This document shows, piece after piece, positions 34,401 through 44,361 of a stretch of DNA of 64,000 bases. Numbering within the stretch: the stretch's first letter is position 1; every line of letters starts with the position of its first letter. The position numbers and the translations under genes were made by a program. The notes beneath the pieces are model-generated. The model ran no database searches and was not told where the DNA came from. It saw nothing but the letters and a program-made list of their open reading frames with translations. The stretch lies in assembly GCA_903813345.2 (NCBI GenBank), contig CAIIXF020000007.1, forward strand, positions 15,110,714 to 15,174,713, written 5' to 3'. This stretch comes from Owenia fusiformis (taxonomy: Eukaryota; Annelida; Polychaeta; Sabellida; Oweniidae).

Positions 34401-34744
34401 GGAAATAAAGTCATGGAATAAAAACTAAAAGGCATTTTTGCTTCATATTTATTCACCATATTCAGACTTAAAACTTAAAAGATATGTCTAAAATAAAAAA
34501 TTTCAATACATTATTTTTGATTCCTTCAAGATAATGTTTTAGCTTATGTTCAGCATGACACCACTTTAATTGAAGGATCGTTTAGTGCAAACGTTTAATA
34601 CAGCTACTTAGAGATTACTTATCATTGTTATTTATTCATTTATATTTCCAGTCTGGTACTTGTCCAACGTGTAGACACAAACTGACAACAGCAACAAGAG
34701 AGAGACCTCAACCAGACTTTGACTCCTGGCTAGGTCAATTATAG
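23335..34744 (+). CDS. Praja-like RING-H2 E3 ubiquitin-protein ligase, nine coding exons
   Basis: The RING-H2 domain binds a ubiquitin-charged E2 and transfers ubiquitin to substrates. The nine exons join without a phase conflict into about 992 residues, counted from ATG 23394. Residues 1-685 are hydrophilic, Ser/Lys-rich and probably disordered. An acidic region follows (exons 2-5), then a conserved-looking FNPFPFLNFGDLTPLNLLLL segment. The C-terminal RING is C929-x2-C932-x14-C947-x-H949-x2-H952-x2-C955-x10-C966-x2-C969. ATELPCNHIFH and WLVKSGTCPTCR match the Praja1/2 RING better than RNF115/126. The start at 23394 is favoured over 23382: A at -3 and G at +4, and it yields MGNLCS (myristoylation, with a possible palmitoylated Cys). 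Introns 2 and 8 carry transposons. Introns 1, 2 and 4 and the 3' flank carry tandem arrays. Confidence 0.85.
25500..25686 (+). repeat. Tandem duplication ending on the exon 2 acceptor
   Basis: Two copies of roughly 100 bp. Copy A starts at about 25510 and copy B at about 25612, each with ACCTGTCCAGAGGTTGCCTG and TACCAAAAC. Copy A ends TTTTTATTTACATTAT and copy B ends TTGTTATTTTCATTAG, the functional acceptor. The duplicated block therefore includes the intron 1 3' splice region; copy A has lost the AG. Confidence 0.7.
25687..25785 (+). CDS. RING gene exon 2
   Basis: Acceptor TTTCATTAG at 25686 and donor GTAAGT at 25786. 99 bases, phase 1 in and phase 1 out. Encodes the acidic, Ser-rich stretch RRHSESESDSIPFLDESSAD and on to NESMP. 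Its last 16 bases (AATGAGAGTATGCCTG) plus the donor are the first unit of the 24-bp array, so the exon's 3' end sits inside the minisatellite. Confidence 0.8.
25770..29243 (+). repeat. 24-bp minisatellite made of 5' splice sites (about 145 units)
   Basis: The period is exactly 24 bp over 3.47 kb, with few indels (one near 25915-25960). A typical unit is AATGACAGTATGGCTG followed by GTAAGTGT. The first unit is the genuine exon 2/intron 2 junction. Most units keep GGTAAGTG, a near-perfect match to U1 snRNA. A minority carry CTGTTCAGTG instead. Some have AATGACTGA, which puts a stop in the exon 2 frame. Local subpatterns of alternating unit types show higher-order duplication. Because 24 is a multiple of 3, long false reading frames (KCNDSMAG on plus, VITLTSHT on minus) appear. 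Confidence 0.95.
29411..30053 (-). mobile_element. CAGGGTGTCCC element, 643 bp, in intron 2
   Basis: The ends are CAGGGTGTCCCGAAAGTATG and its reverse complement, with TA on each side (29409-29410, 30054-30055). The inverted arms are about 200 bp, including matching ACTTGGCAAATCAATGTAAC blocks. TA duplications and CAGGGTGTC ends are typical of Tc1/mariner-like elements. The middle (about 29620-29690, minus strand) contains a decayed coding tail with DPKRIAAV, similar to the other copy's PRRIEAV. The element is non-autonomous. Confidence 0.8.
30143..30330 (+). CDS. RING gene exon 3
   Basis: Acceptor GAATTTAG at 30142 and donor GTATGG at 30331. 188 bases, phase 1 in and phase 0 out. Acidic: NSTSGDDSLAEQQHDPFEPN, then DFEALPDLVSSDSTHYSDSG and EVHFSEPEEIPGLESLDE. 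The phase fits the exon 2 donor across an intron of 4.36 kb, most of it minisatellite. Confidence 0.8.
30621..30708 (+). CDS. RING gene exon 4
   Basis: Acceptor TATTTTCAG and donor GTGAGT. 88 bases, phase 0 to phase 1. Encodes DCESGGNEDADDEFECECSL followed by CVQQRRLTH. The CECSLC cysteine cluster could bind metal or be structural. It is not part of the RING. Confidence 0.8.
31145..31590 (+). repeat. 71-bp tandem array of the exon 5 splice acceptor
   Basis: Six full periods of exactly 71 bp. Each contains ATGTTAATACCTT(G/C)TTTTAG followed by CCA. AG dinucleotides fall at 31164, 31235, 31306, 31377, 31448, 31519 and 31590; the last is the true acceptor of exon 5. After CCA the array continues CTCGCAATTACTTACCCATT, whereas the exon reads CCATGCATGAG. 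A more diverged copy precedes it (TTGTTTTAGCCATTTGCAA near 31096). Confidence 0.92.
31591..31684 (+). CDS. RING gene exon 5
   Basis: Acceptor CTTGTTTTAG at 31590 and donor GTATGA after CTCAG. 94 bases, phase 1 to phase 2. Encodes MHEWETEEEEETVGAESAPS and SAPSEPQSGL, an acidic linker. Its acceptor is the last copy of the 71-bp array. Confidence 0.78.
31854..31977 (+). CDS. RING gene exon 6
   Basis: Acceptor TGTTATAG and donor GTAAGT. 124 bases, phase 2 to phase 0. Encodes RYDSDDDFNPFPFLNFGDLT and PLNLLLLRQETMRRDFLTTM FQ. This hydrophobic and acidic segment is higher in GC than its surroundings and looks conserved, so it is probably a folded or protein-binding part. Confidence 0.82.
32589..32709 (+). 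CDS. RING gene exon 7
   Basis: Acceptor AACTTCAG and donor GTATGT. 121 bases, phase 0 to phase 1. Encodes NVIFQMTSVYPDLLGDQAPP, then PATNEDMEKLPIKEIDKSLL. The pattern of a short helix followed by KLP...I, just before the RING, is common in Praja/RNF-type ligases. Confidence 0.82.
32927..33042 (+). CDS. RING gene exon 8 (most of the RING-H2)
   Basis: Acceptor GATTTTCAG and donor GTAAAT. 116 bases, phase 1 to phase 0. Encodes CSICLCAFESGEKATELPCN, then HIFHPLCIKAWLVK. This supplies the first six zinc ligands (C, C, C, H, H, C) and the tryptophan typical of E2-binding RINGs. Confidence 0.92.
33447..34044 (-). mobile_element. CAGGGTGTC element, 598 bp, in intron 8, with decayed transposase-like tail
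   Basis: Ends CAGGGTGTCAAATAAGTCTG and its near reverse complement (terminal GACGCCCTG) are flanked by TA (33445-33446, 34045-34046). On the minus strand, about 33640-33870 reads as a mostly open stretch (VGKLIEDQPEEKLYCHETLL ... ELYPRRIEAV) with in-frame stops. This looks like the C-terminal remnant of a Tc1/mariner-class transposase. The identification rests on termini and general pattern, not on a database match. Confidence 0.7.
34652..34744 (+). CDS. RING gene exon 9 (last coding exon)
   Basis: Acceptor TATATTTCCAG at 34651; 30 codons and stop TAG at 34742-34744. Encodes SGTCPTCRHKLTTATRERPQ followed by PDFDSWLGQL. It supplies the last two zinc cysteines (CPTC). The final codons and the stop merge into the first unit of the 52-bp array. 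Confidence 0.9.
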   Translation, partial: SGTCPTCRHKLTTATRERPQPDFDSWLGQL

Positions 34745-35895
34745 TTTTTGTGTGATCCAGGTTTATGACTGGCAAGGTCAACTTAAGTCATCATGTGATC
34801 CAGCTATAAACAGATAGTGACTGGCTATATAACCTATAGTCATTGTGTGATCCAACTAAAAACAGATAGTGACTGGCTATATAAGCTATAGTCATTGTGT
34901 GATCCAACTAAAACAGATCATGACTGACTATATAACATATAGTCATTATGTGATCCAACTAAAACAGATAGTGACTGGCTATATAAGCTATAGTCATTGT
35001 GTGATCCAACTGAAAACAGATAGTGACTGGCTATATACTAGTAAGCTATAGTCATTGTGTGATCCAACTAAAACAGATCATGACTGACTATATAACCTAT
35101 AGTCATTATGTGATCCAACTGAAAACAGATTATGACTGCCTATATAAGCTATAGTCATTGTGTGATCCAACTAAAAACAGATAGTGACTGGCTATATAAG
35201 CTATAGTCATTGTGTGATCCAACTAAAACAGATAGTGACTGGCTATATAACCTATAGTCATTGTGTGATCCAACTAAAAACAGATCATGACTGACTATAT
35301 AACCTATAGTCATTGTGTGATCCAACTGAAAACAGATTATGACTGCCTATATAAGCTATAGTCATTGTGTGATCCAACTAAAAACAGATAGTGACTGTCT
35401 ATATAAGCATTAGTCATTGTGTGATCCAGTTGACAGATTATGACTGGCTGTATAACCTATAGTCATTGTGTGATCCAACTGAAAACAGATTATGACTGCC
35501 TGTATAAGCTATAGTCATTGTGTGATCCAACTAAAAACAGATAGTGACTGGCTATATAAGCTATAGTCATTGTGTGATCCAGTTGACAGATTATGACTGG
35601 TTGGGTCAATTAAAGTCATTGTGTGATCCATCTATAGACAGATTGTGACTAGTTAGCTATATAAGCTATAGTCATTATATGATCCAGTTGACAGATTATG
35701 ACTGGCTAGGTTAGGTCAACTATAGTCATTGTGTGATTTAGCTGCAGACAGATTATGACTAGCTATATAGGCTATTCATTGTGTGATCAAACTAAATACA
35801 AATTATGACTGGCTATATTAGCTAGTCAATGTGTGATTCAACTATAGACAGATTATGGCTGGCTAAATCAGCTGTAGTCATTGTGTAATTACACT
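34721..35895 (+). repeat. 52-bp tandem array beginning at the stop codon (3'UTR)
   Basis: About 22 copies of a 52-bp unit with core GCTATAGTCATTGTGTGATC, then CAACTAAAAACAGATAGTGA and CTGGCTATATAA. The first copy overlaps coding sequence: GACTCCTGGCTAGGTCAATT ATAG then TTTTTGTGTGATCCAG. The middle is homogeneous and both ends are degenerate. It probably forms much of the proximal 3'UTR. Confidence 0.9.
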
Positions 35896-36434
35896 ATTCA
35901 CTATACACTATACAACTAGGAAGTGATTTTGGGCAATTAGTTTTCATCTTACAATTCAATTAGTCAGTCAGTTTATCATCCAGATTATCTATCATTTGTA
36001 CTTGAACATCTTATTTTTGCAGCTCAGTTGAATTGGTGAGATCACATGTATATTAAATGCTTGGAAAATCATAACTGATTTGTTATATTCTCATTTCTCA
36101 ATATAAGCCAACCCCCTTTACAAATCTAAGTCTGTATCTAAATTGATAAATAATACAAGGTAACATGGCAAAACAACTAAGAAAAAACAGACATTTAGCT
36201 TTCTATTGAAAATCAAGGGGAATGGTACTAAATATTTAGGTAGCTCAACTTTCAGTTACATATTCAAGTGTTGGACAAAATACCTTAATATCAAAGCCTT
36301 CCTCTCGCTCAATTTATGTACTGTATTTAAATCTAGAGTTTGTTTTTTGGTAGTACATGTAGTTCAAAATATATAATGTATAGGGTGTCCATAAAGTCTC
36401 TACATTTTATATAGACTTTGTATTGCAATATACC

Positions 36435-36705
36435 AGATGCGAGTAGAAATAATCTTGATTTACTTCATTAAATATTCAAAGTTTAGCTAAAGGGATGTCA
36501 TATTTGAAGTCTACATGTAAAATTGCATCTAGAAATGTGGTTTAAAGAAGTAAAAAATGTGACTTCCAGGTTTGGGGAGATTCCCCATAGAGCCCATGTT
36601 ACAAAATTACAAAAAGTGAAATATCTTTTTTTGTATTGGGCAAATAATAATTTCCTTTAGTGGACATATTTTCGTTTGTATAACTATCAGATACATAAGG
36701 ATTAT
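36435..36705 (+). repeat. Dispersed ~290-bp repeat, copy 2
   Basis: Same family and orientation as 22870-23160, with small deletions (for example between AATGTGGTTTAAA and AATGTGACTTC). It starts shortly after a GGGTGTCC-type end at about 36381, which hints that both may belong to a larger element. Confidence 0.7.
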
Positions 36706-37092
36706 TTCAAAATTGATGCACTTAAACTTATATTATTCAAGTTTAAGGGAACTTTCTTATATACCTGCCATGTTAAGTAACCCGAATCAGCCACCTGGTG
36801 GTGAAACTGGTAACTACCTACTCCCATCTGTGCAATTGTATAGAAACTTTGTGAACAACATGTATATCTTTGAAGCCAATATGTTCTGGCATATTCAGTT
36901 TAAATTCAGTCAAGGTCAAAACTTCTATTTACCCTAGTAACCCCAATTGTCAGCTTGTAACAGTGTAATGCTAGAAGTGGTCTGTAAATAATATATTTTT
37001 CTGATTACATTGTGATAAATCTTATCTGTGTGTTATATATAGAAATGTCATACTCAAGATATGGCAGGTTTTATGTAATAAACAACAACTTG

Positions 37093-37164
37093 ACAAGTGC
37101 ATTGTATGAGACAAGTGCATTGTATAAGACAAGTGCATTGTATGACACAAGTGCATTGTATGAT
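37093..37164 (+). repeat. 18-bp tandem repeat, four copies
   Basis: ACAAGTGCATTGTATGAG with single-base changes, four times in a row, then a truncated unit. In the 3' flank of the RING gene. Confidence 0.85.
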
Positions 37165-37635
37165 AACATTGATTTAGTATGTACATGTACATTATTATAA
37201 CTCAGTAACTGATTACATTAGTTAAGAAAACATCTTGACATTTTCAAATTCATACTTTCTTTTCCGCCAAATGTATCGATGTGCTTAATTAAAGTATAAT
37301 TTTTTTCTGAAACATTTATGCAGTATTTGTATGCAAACTGGTTTGATGCAATTTTTGACATCAATAGATGCCATTCAAAGTGAATGATTGAACTCCTATA
37401 CTTTTAATTTAGTAAGTATTTTGATGTATAGTCCATCCCTTATGCCATCCCTTAGGAAGATGATGTGTTTTAGTAAGTAATTTAGTTTATAGATGTACAG
37501 TAGAAAATGATTAGACCATCAAAAGTAACTAAAAATATACAAGTTCAACAAAATAAAATAAAGGTGCTTAAAAACAATAGTGTTGGTATTGTTCTTGAAA
37601 TAGGTGATGAAAAGTTATAGTTGTGCTTCAAAATT

Positions 37636-37690
37636 GTACCCCTGTACTTCACTTCAATTGTATCAGGAAGGTGAAGTACACAGGGGGTAC
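37636..37690. repeat. Strong hairpin GTACCCC...GGGGGTAC
   Basis: GTACCCCTGTACTTCAC and GTGAAGTACACAGGGGGTAC pair over about 15-17 bp with a 2-3-base bulge and an 18-base loop. In RNA it would form a stable stem-loop. It may be a small mobile-element remnant or a 3'UTR structure. Confidence 0.65.
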
Positions 37691-37787
37691 ACAGTCTTGA
37701 GATAACACTATATAAATTAACACTATCCGCTAAATATCTTGATGAAATTTGAACTTAAGTATGAATACTGGAAGGTTTCAGTCTTCG

Positions 37788-37990
37788 ACATTGTTGCCTG
37801 TTTGACTATTCATTGTTGCCTGTTTGACTGTTCATTGTTGCCTCTCTGACTGTTCATTGTTGCCTCTGACTGTTCATTGTTGTCTCTTTGACTGTTCATT
37901 GTTGCCTCTTTGACTGATCATTGTTGCCTCTTTGACAGTTCATTGTTGCCTCTTTGACTGTACATTGTTGCCTCTTTGACTGTTAGACTG
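37788..37990 (+). repeat. 22-bp tandem repeat, about nine copies
   Basis: Unit TGTTCATTGTTGCCTCTTTGAC with substitutions and 1-3-base indels. No coding potential. Confidence 0.85.
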
Positions 37991-38644
37991 TTAGACTTTG
38001 ACTGTTTTTACATATAGTTTTATTTTAGTGAGAGATGATTCCAGTGGACATCTAGTGTTTTTGGTCCCCTTCTATCACCTAAAATTGAACTTCACTAAAA
38101 AACTACTGATATACTGTCTATAGCTTATCATATACCAGAATGGAAATGTATTCAAGCTTAGCTAGTTTTTAGTGGGTACTGAATATTTCACTTTGGTAGC
38201 TCTGCTCCTGTATATTTAGAGTCCTAGAATAGCCAAAGCAAGCTTATTAAACAATATTATGATAACCATGAGTGGATGGAGTTTGATTTGATCCTTTAAA
38301 AAGATTACTTGAAATTCAAAATTGTCAAGATTACCATTGGATATCACCTTTTTGTGAGCCCCATGAAAATACTGCCAAAATGTGTCATAAGGACATACTT
38401 TTAATGAACTATTCATCATTCAACTTGGATCTTTAAAGATACTTCTTATGAGGTTTTGAATTGTCTTTTTGATTTAAATCATTGAATAAACCATGGGCTT
38501 TCTTTATTGAAATCCCATGGATAAACCCAAGATCAGTTTCTTTATCGAGATATCATTTTATCCCATCATGGATATCACCTCGTCAATAAAAATGATATCA
38601 CTCAAAATGATCTGATATTTTGATCAATTTCTTTTTTCTACATA

Positions 38645-38823
38645 CTTGTATTCGCAATACAACTAACGCATGTCGGCTACTTGATTAACCTACTATTTTA
38701 TGGGTAACTCATTTAATATGAATAGTACCTGCCACTATTCCATTCAAATTTCAATGAGTTGGCCATAAAATAGTAGGGTTAATCCGGTAGCGGTCAGGCA
38801 TGAGTTGCATTCGCGAATACAAG
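38645..38823. mobile_element. 179-bp palindromic MITE
   Basis: Begins CTTGTATTCGCAATACAACT and ends with the near reverse complement (AGTTGCATTCGCGAATACAAG). The pairing continues inward through ATTAACC(C)TACTATTTTATGG and AACTCATT, so arms of about 80 bp enclose a very short loop. Probably a foldback DNA element. Confidence 0.75.
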
Positions 38824-39059
38824 GCTAGTTTCAATGAAATTAAATAGAGAGCTATCAAAATTAGTGTTCTAGTATTAGGCTGCCATCTATCAATTGTAAT
38901 CTTATTCATTTTGTATATTTTTCTTTAATTGCAAATAACTTCCAATTTTGAGGATTTAACAGCTAACAGATATCACAAATTAACATTAAAAATAGTATAT
39001 ATCTAAAAATTTAAATATCTATTCAAAATATTATTTTTAATACACTTTTGCGTCTAGAA

Positions 39060-39200
39060 GATATATTTTAATCTGATAATTGAAAAATCGGGGCGGAGAA
39101 TGGAATAGCCAGTATGCAAATGAAAAGACAACATGGCGGAGAAAAGAAAAATCGGAAATTGAAGTTTCTCCTACATTTTGACAAATATCTGCTACAAACG
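39060..39200 (+). promoter_or_regulatory. Promoter and first (noncoding) exon of the receptor-like gene
   Basis: GGGGCGGAG (GC box, about 39090-39098), ATGCAAAT (octamer, about 39114-39121) and AACATGGCGG (YY1 type, 39131-39140) cluster ahead of a strong donor, ACG then GTGAGT at 39201. The ATG at 39133 opens only nine codons, so this is a 5'UTR exon with a short upstream ORF. Nothing coding lies nearby on the minus strand. Confidence 0.5.
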
Positions 39201-42200
39201 GTGAGTAAACCTTTACTAAATGAAACATAACAGTTCATATGACTTTAAGTATTAGATGGATACTTGTATATTTTATCAAATGTGAGTGGCTTTATCAGAA
39301 AATTGCCCCACTTGAAAATCTTTGCTAAAACAAACAAACTTTTTGCCTTGTTTCCAATTTGCTTCTTGAAATTGCAAAATGAGCCACTTTGAATTAGAAT
39401 TATTCAACAAGATTCCTATAACTGTTGGGTATGGTTGCAAATGCATTATAGCTACATTCTCATGCTGTTTGCTTGAGGTTTCTATTCCACCTTTCAACTT
39501 CAGCTCTTCAAATTTCATTTTGCATTCCCTTTTGAATGGAGTTACGATTGCCCCCACTGGAGTTTCTCTCTAGGTTTGTAGACTTTGAAGCAGCGCTGCA
39601 GTTTGTTCATCTCCAACCAAAATCTATCATCTAGCTTTAGCCATGATCGTTTTTTCTTGGTTGCGACTTGCCAGTCTGAATATAGACACAGTTATATCGC
39701 TGAGGGTATAGTTTGATACTTTAGCCTATCCGTAAGACTGATCATGTAAAAAGGATGAAATAAATGAGTTTCTAAGAACACAAATATTTCCTGATGAAAG
39801 TCAATGATGCCTTGACATTCTATTACATTCAGAAAAGAATTTTGTTTATATTAGATCTGGTCAGGATATGTTCAAGTTAGCATTCAAGTTAATGACATTA
39901 TTCAATGCTTAGTTTCATTATCCACATGTCGATCCATAGAGGTATTTCGCATGCTTGAAAGGAATACAAATTTATGCCCATCCATGCTTAGAGTGAAAAT
40001 TCAGTATGAGAGGGACTAGAACTTTAGAGCTATTTATTGCATGCATCCTCTTTCCTAGTCTCAGAAAAAATATGTACTGCTCTCCCTGTATCAGGGAGAA
40101 AATAAAAGAATATAAAGATACCTAGAAAATATTTTCAGTGATAACGTTAATTGCAATCAATGCATCTTTCCTTTTCTTAATAAAAAGTTATATCTATATA
40201 ACCTCATAATAGTTGAGTTGAGACATGTAGATAGATGCAGAGAGATTTGTATGGTATGTGTATATGAGAGATCTGCATGGGTCTAACACTGGTAATGTGT
40301 ACCTGAGTGGACAGGTAAATAAGACTGGCTCCATACTCTGCGTTAGTGTGTTTGGAGAAGGCTCTGTACCCTTACACATAACCATGTTCTAATCATGTCC
40401 TTAATAACAGATTTGCCAAGTATTATTGAGAAATTCTCAAGATATAACAAAGTCAGACATAACCCGTCTTCCATTTTATGCAAAAATATTACTAAAAAGT
40501 GTGATATTGTATGACAAAGGGCTAAATATGTGAAGATTTATAAGGTGTTGTTTCAACTTGTTTGAAAGAGTTTCACCCTGTTCTATTTACACAGGTAGAT
40601 CTTGCCTCCTGTTTGTCCACAGTTCTCTGGTACTGGCTCTGCTAAGTATACCCCCAAGCAAAACATCACACTCTAGCATAGTACACCAATCAACTGGAAA
40701 TAACCATTAAGAGCACTTAAAACATACAATTCTTACATATGAACCCTAAAAATAATGCATGAAAATATTCAAGCTGGTTGGTATTCTCTAATGAAATGAA
40801 GGGTATTTTGATGATTTTGAGTCCTTTATTTTGGCAGGTTAGGCAGGATTAGGTGTTATGTAATTTCTGTGCTATGTTTGCCAAGCTCTTACCTATAGCA
40901 TCATGTATCAGTTTATTTTTCTCTTTATTCAGCTTTCATCAAGATTAACACACAATGCATAATCAAGTCATAAGCTAAAGGTACAGTGTTATATGAGTTC
41001 ATAATTATTGGGTTTTGTTTGGAATAAGGATTAGGAAAGTCACACATTAATTTTACAATCAAGCTCAATCAGTAAGAACAACATATAAATAAAATTCTGA
41101 ATTCAATCAGTTCCTTGAATAAAATTTGAATGGACCAGATGGATAAAATAAATCAAGCTTAATCAGGTTTGTAAAGTAAGGACATATTTATGGTCATGTA
41201 TGTGGATTATATTCAAATATTATATTTATATACAAGGAGAGTCATTCAACCAAGGAGGTGGCCATCTTGGCAAAAGAAGATCGAGAGCAATATGAAAGAA
41301 CATGTAGATGTACCATTCTGCAGTTAGACCCATTAGTTACTCTATGGTCATTTCATCAATGCCAACCATTGAAAAAAATTCAAGCCAGTTTTATTTTTCG
41401 ACAAAGAGACATAATGTAAAGAATGAAATGTAAAATTGATAAAATACAAATATATCATACTTTAATAACAGTCTTGATTACATAATAGTGACAATCTATT
41501 AGAATTAGAGAGGAATTTCATGGAAATCATATGATACACGGAGTAACATTGAAAGCACAGGCGGATACATCAGACCATGCGCTCCTATTTTACGGGTCAA
41601 CTCAGTGGTTGAATGGAGACCTATTCAGACCCGCTCTGACCCATCTATGGATATATTAATTTGTCTTTTCAATTTAGGCTCATTAACACAAAGCCAGTTT
41701 TAAATGCTAAATTGCTACCTTTAGGTTCCTGGTTTGGATGTCCTTGGGATTTGGTCTCTTTGTTTTATGATGTGTCCTGATTTTTTGTCCTGTCTTATAA
41801 TTTTGTGATGGTTTTTCATAGAGCAATAATGGCACCAAAATCAGTTCAAATCTGTGAATCGTTACAATCTAGTTTTCATTTCATTCCTTGTCATTTTCTC
41901 TATGTTTAAGAAAAGAGAGCAATGCAAGGGCCACCATTATCCACCTCATGACAGTTTTATTGCTTTGAGAAAGGGGAATGGAGTATGTGAGGTTAAACCA
42001 TTGTGGTAACTGGAAAACACTGAATGATAACCAAGTTTATAAGACATGTGCAAAAAATCTGCTGATAACCATATTGAAATAATCTGTAGAAGTTGGTTAC
42101 CAATTGTAAAAATAAGTTCATGCCAAATCTTCACATGGGATATCTGAATCCTAAATGTGAGAATTAAAATTGTTCCAGATTAAGGTGCAGTGTAAAACTT

Positions 42201-44251
42201 GAGATAGTCTACCCTTCCTTATTCCTCAAACTCAAAACATCTGAAGGATATAATTGATGACATAAAACTATTCTTTCATAAAATTGGCTTCACAAAGACA
42301 GCAAAAATCAAATACAGTTCTGAATGTTCTTTGTTAAATCTGGAGAGCAGGGAATTTAATCTAGTGAAGGTATATGTTGAAGTAGGTAGAAATAAGGAGG
42401 TTGAATCTGGTTTCCTTGTCAGCTGGCCAGCATTGTAGGGGGCTTAGATATGGCTATAGACACATGGTAAATTGGGAGCAGAATTCAAAAGTCCAGTGCA
42501 GATAAACAAGATTGTTTATTTTCAAGAGACAAGTTTGTTATGATGTTCATACCAGGTGTCATTAAGATGGGTTCTAATGAGGTCCAATTCCTCCATTATG
42601 CTGAAAGAGTTCAAGGTGAAATTTTTATTATATGGAAGATATTCATCAAAATCTCATAATTTTGAATACTCCTTACAATTCTTTTTTTCCAAAGAATATC
42701 TTCGGTTTGTACTTGTGTATTTTGATTTCTGTGGTTTATGTAAAGATAACATTCCCCTTGGTTAGTGAAAGGGTACTATAGCATAATGAATGTATCAGCA
42801 CTTCGGAACTGCATATGAATATATAGGTGGGTGGTGGAACTAAATCTATTTGGTGAAACATACTTTGCATATTGGTTGAATCGACCCTAGAAGTTCCACA
42901 GCAGTTTGGAATATTTCAAAAGTTAATTTGTTTTTCAAGTAAATAGCTTGGTTTTGCCTAATTTATATGTTGCTCAAGCAGAAAGAAGATGAGTTTGAAA
43001 TTGTTGCTGGAAAGTTTATTCCAGACAGCTTAGCTGTAATTATGGCAAAATTATCAAGATTTATTATGGAGAAGTCATTGCAAGTTTCCAGATAAGTGGT
43101 CGGCGAATGTTCCCCTCTAGTATACATACATCAATGTATCACCTTACATCCCAGTGAGTTGGCCCCAAGCCTGCATCGTGTATAAATTGCTCACTTATTT
43201 CCAAGTTATGGCTAAAATTGTGACTGAATTTATTAGGATTTATGATTCTCACAATGTAGGATTATCACTAGATTTTATTAACCATTTATCTTATTTATTT
43301 TTTCATGGTGAATAATGCCATTGGCTATTTATGCAATTTATAAAGTAATAACAACTTATTTCTATTATAACAGAACAGTCTAGTCAGTGAACCATATTTT
43401 TGTGATTTTATGAAATTTTCTGATTGTTTTTGTAAGTGATTTTAAGTACCAAGCCACTCTGTCTCCTTAATAAACTTGTCCATGTCAACTAAAACCACAC
43501 GTTTTTTATTCCAAATTTTTTCCTGTCTTAAAAATAAAAGATGAAAGGTTTTGAATAAAAAACGTTAATTCTAGTGCGACCACTATATGATAGAAAGCTA
43601 CTGTTTGAAGAATTCAAAGAAGTGTCAGGGTAAAAAGGTTTATGCTCCAACATGGATTCTATCTGTTCTAAAGCTTACATTTAATTGCTAAGAAAGATGT
43701 TGATGCAGCTGGTCCATGGATGTTGGCCCTCTCTTACCCTGGCAATAAATTCCATAGTGGCTTTGTTTGCCCTTGCAGGAAATAAATCACATTATCAGAG
43801 TATAAAAGATAGTGTGATGCAATTTGCATATTAACCGATATTAGGATACCAGAATGATATCTGAATAACCAACCATATCTAAGACACATAGAATATAGCA
43901 ATTAACATAAGATGGTTTGGTAGGACCTTATTCTGCTGAATGCAACAGATATCCCAGACTAAAGCCCCTGTAAAACAGAAGAGTTGTAACACACAGATTG
44001 CATGCTATTGCAGGAAAACAGCTTGAGGAAATCAGTTGACAATTTGAATTTTTCTACCCAAAATAAAAATAAACTTTAAGTGGCATATGTGGATTATCAA
44101 CAGCATTTTAACTTAAAAAGGAATTTCACTGGTAATGCTAACTTTGATGGATTGATTCAGCCACAGTAATGAAGTCATCAGTTATATAGAATTGTTGAAA
44201 TGTGCAATGGATTTGTTTATGTCATAAAGCAGTTGTTGGTTTCTGTTTCAG
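39201..44251 (+). other. Putative intron 1 of receptor-like gene
   Basis: AT-rich, no convincing exon. A Met-rich open stretch at 39379-39573 has no recognisable similarity and codons no different from the background. Confidence 0.4.
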
Positions 44252-44361
44252 CCCATACTACACAATGTACAAGTAGAAGGCTGATAGTGGCTAAGTGAGT
44301 CGGAAGCATATAGATGTCCTGTACTTCATATACAATCAACAAAACAACAATATGACGAAAG
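44252..44361 (+). CDS. Candidate 5' exon with ATG (receptor-like gene)
   Basis: Acceptor TTTCTGTTTCAG at 44251 and donor GTAAAC at 44362. The only late ATG (44352) gives M-T-K and one leftover base, phase 1, which is what the exon at 60847 needs. Most of it is untranslated. If spliced directly to 60847 the protein would lack a signal peptide, so an exon may be missing or this is an alternative start. Confidence 0.4.

Larger units (their letters stand above)
35896..39059 (+). other. 3' flank of RING gene and intergenic region
   Basis: No exon seen. Possible polyadenylation signals are AATAAA at 37077-37082 and a doublet AATAAAATAAA at about 37552-37562; either could end the RING transcript. 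A lone TATAGGGTGTCCATAAAGTC mobile-element end lies near 36379. Short tandem arrays, a hairpin and a palindromic MITE are listed separately. Confidence 0.4.
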
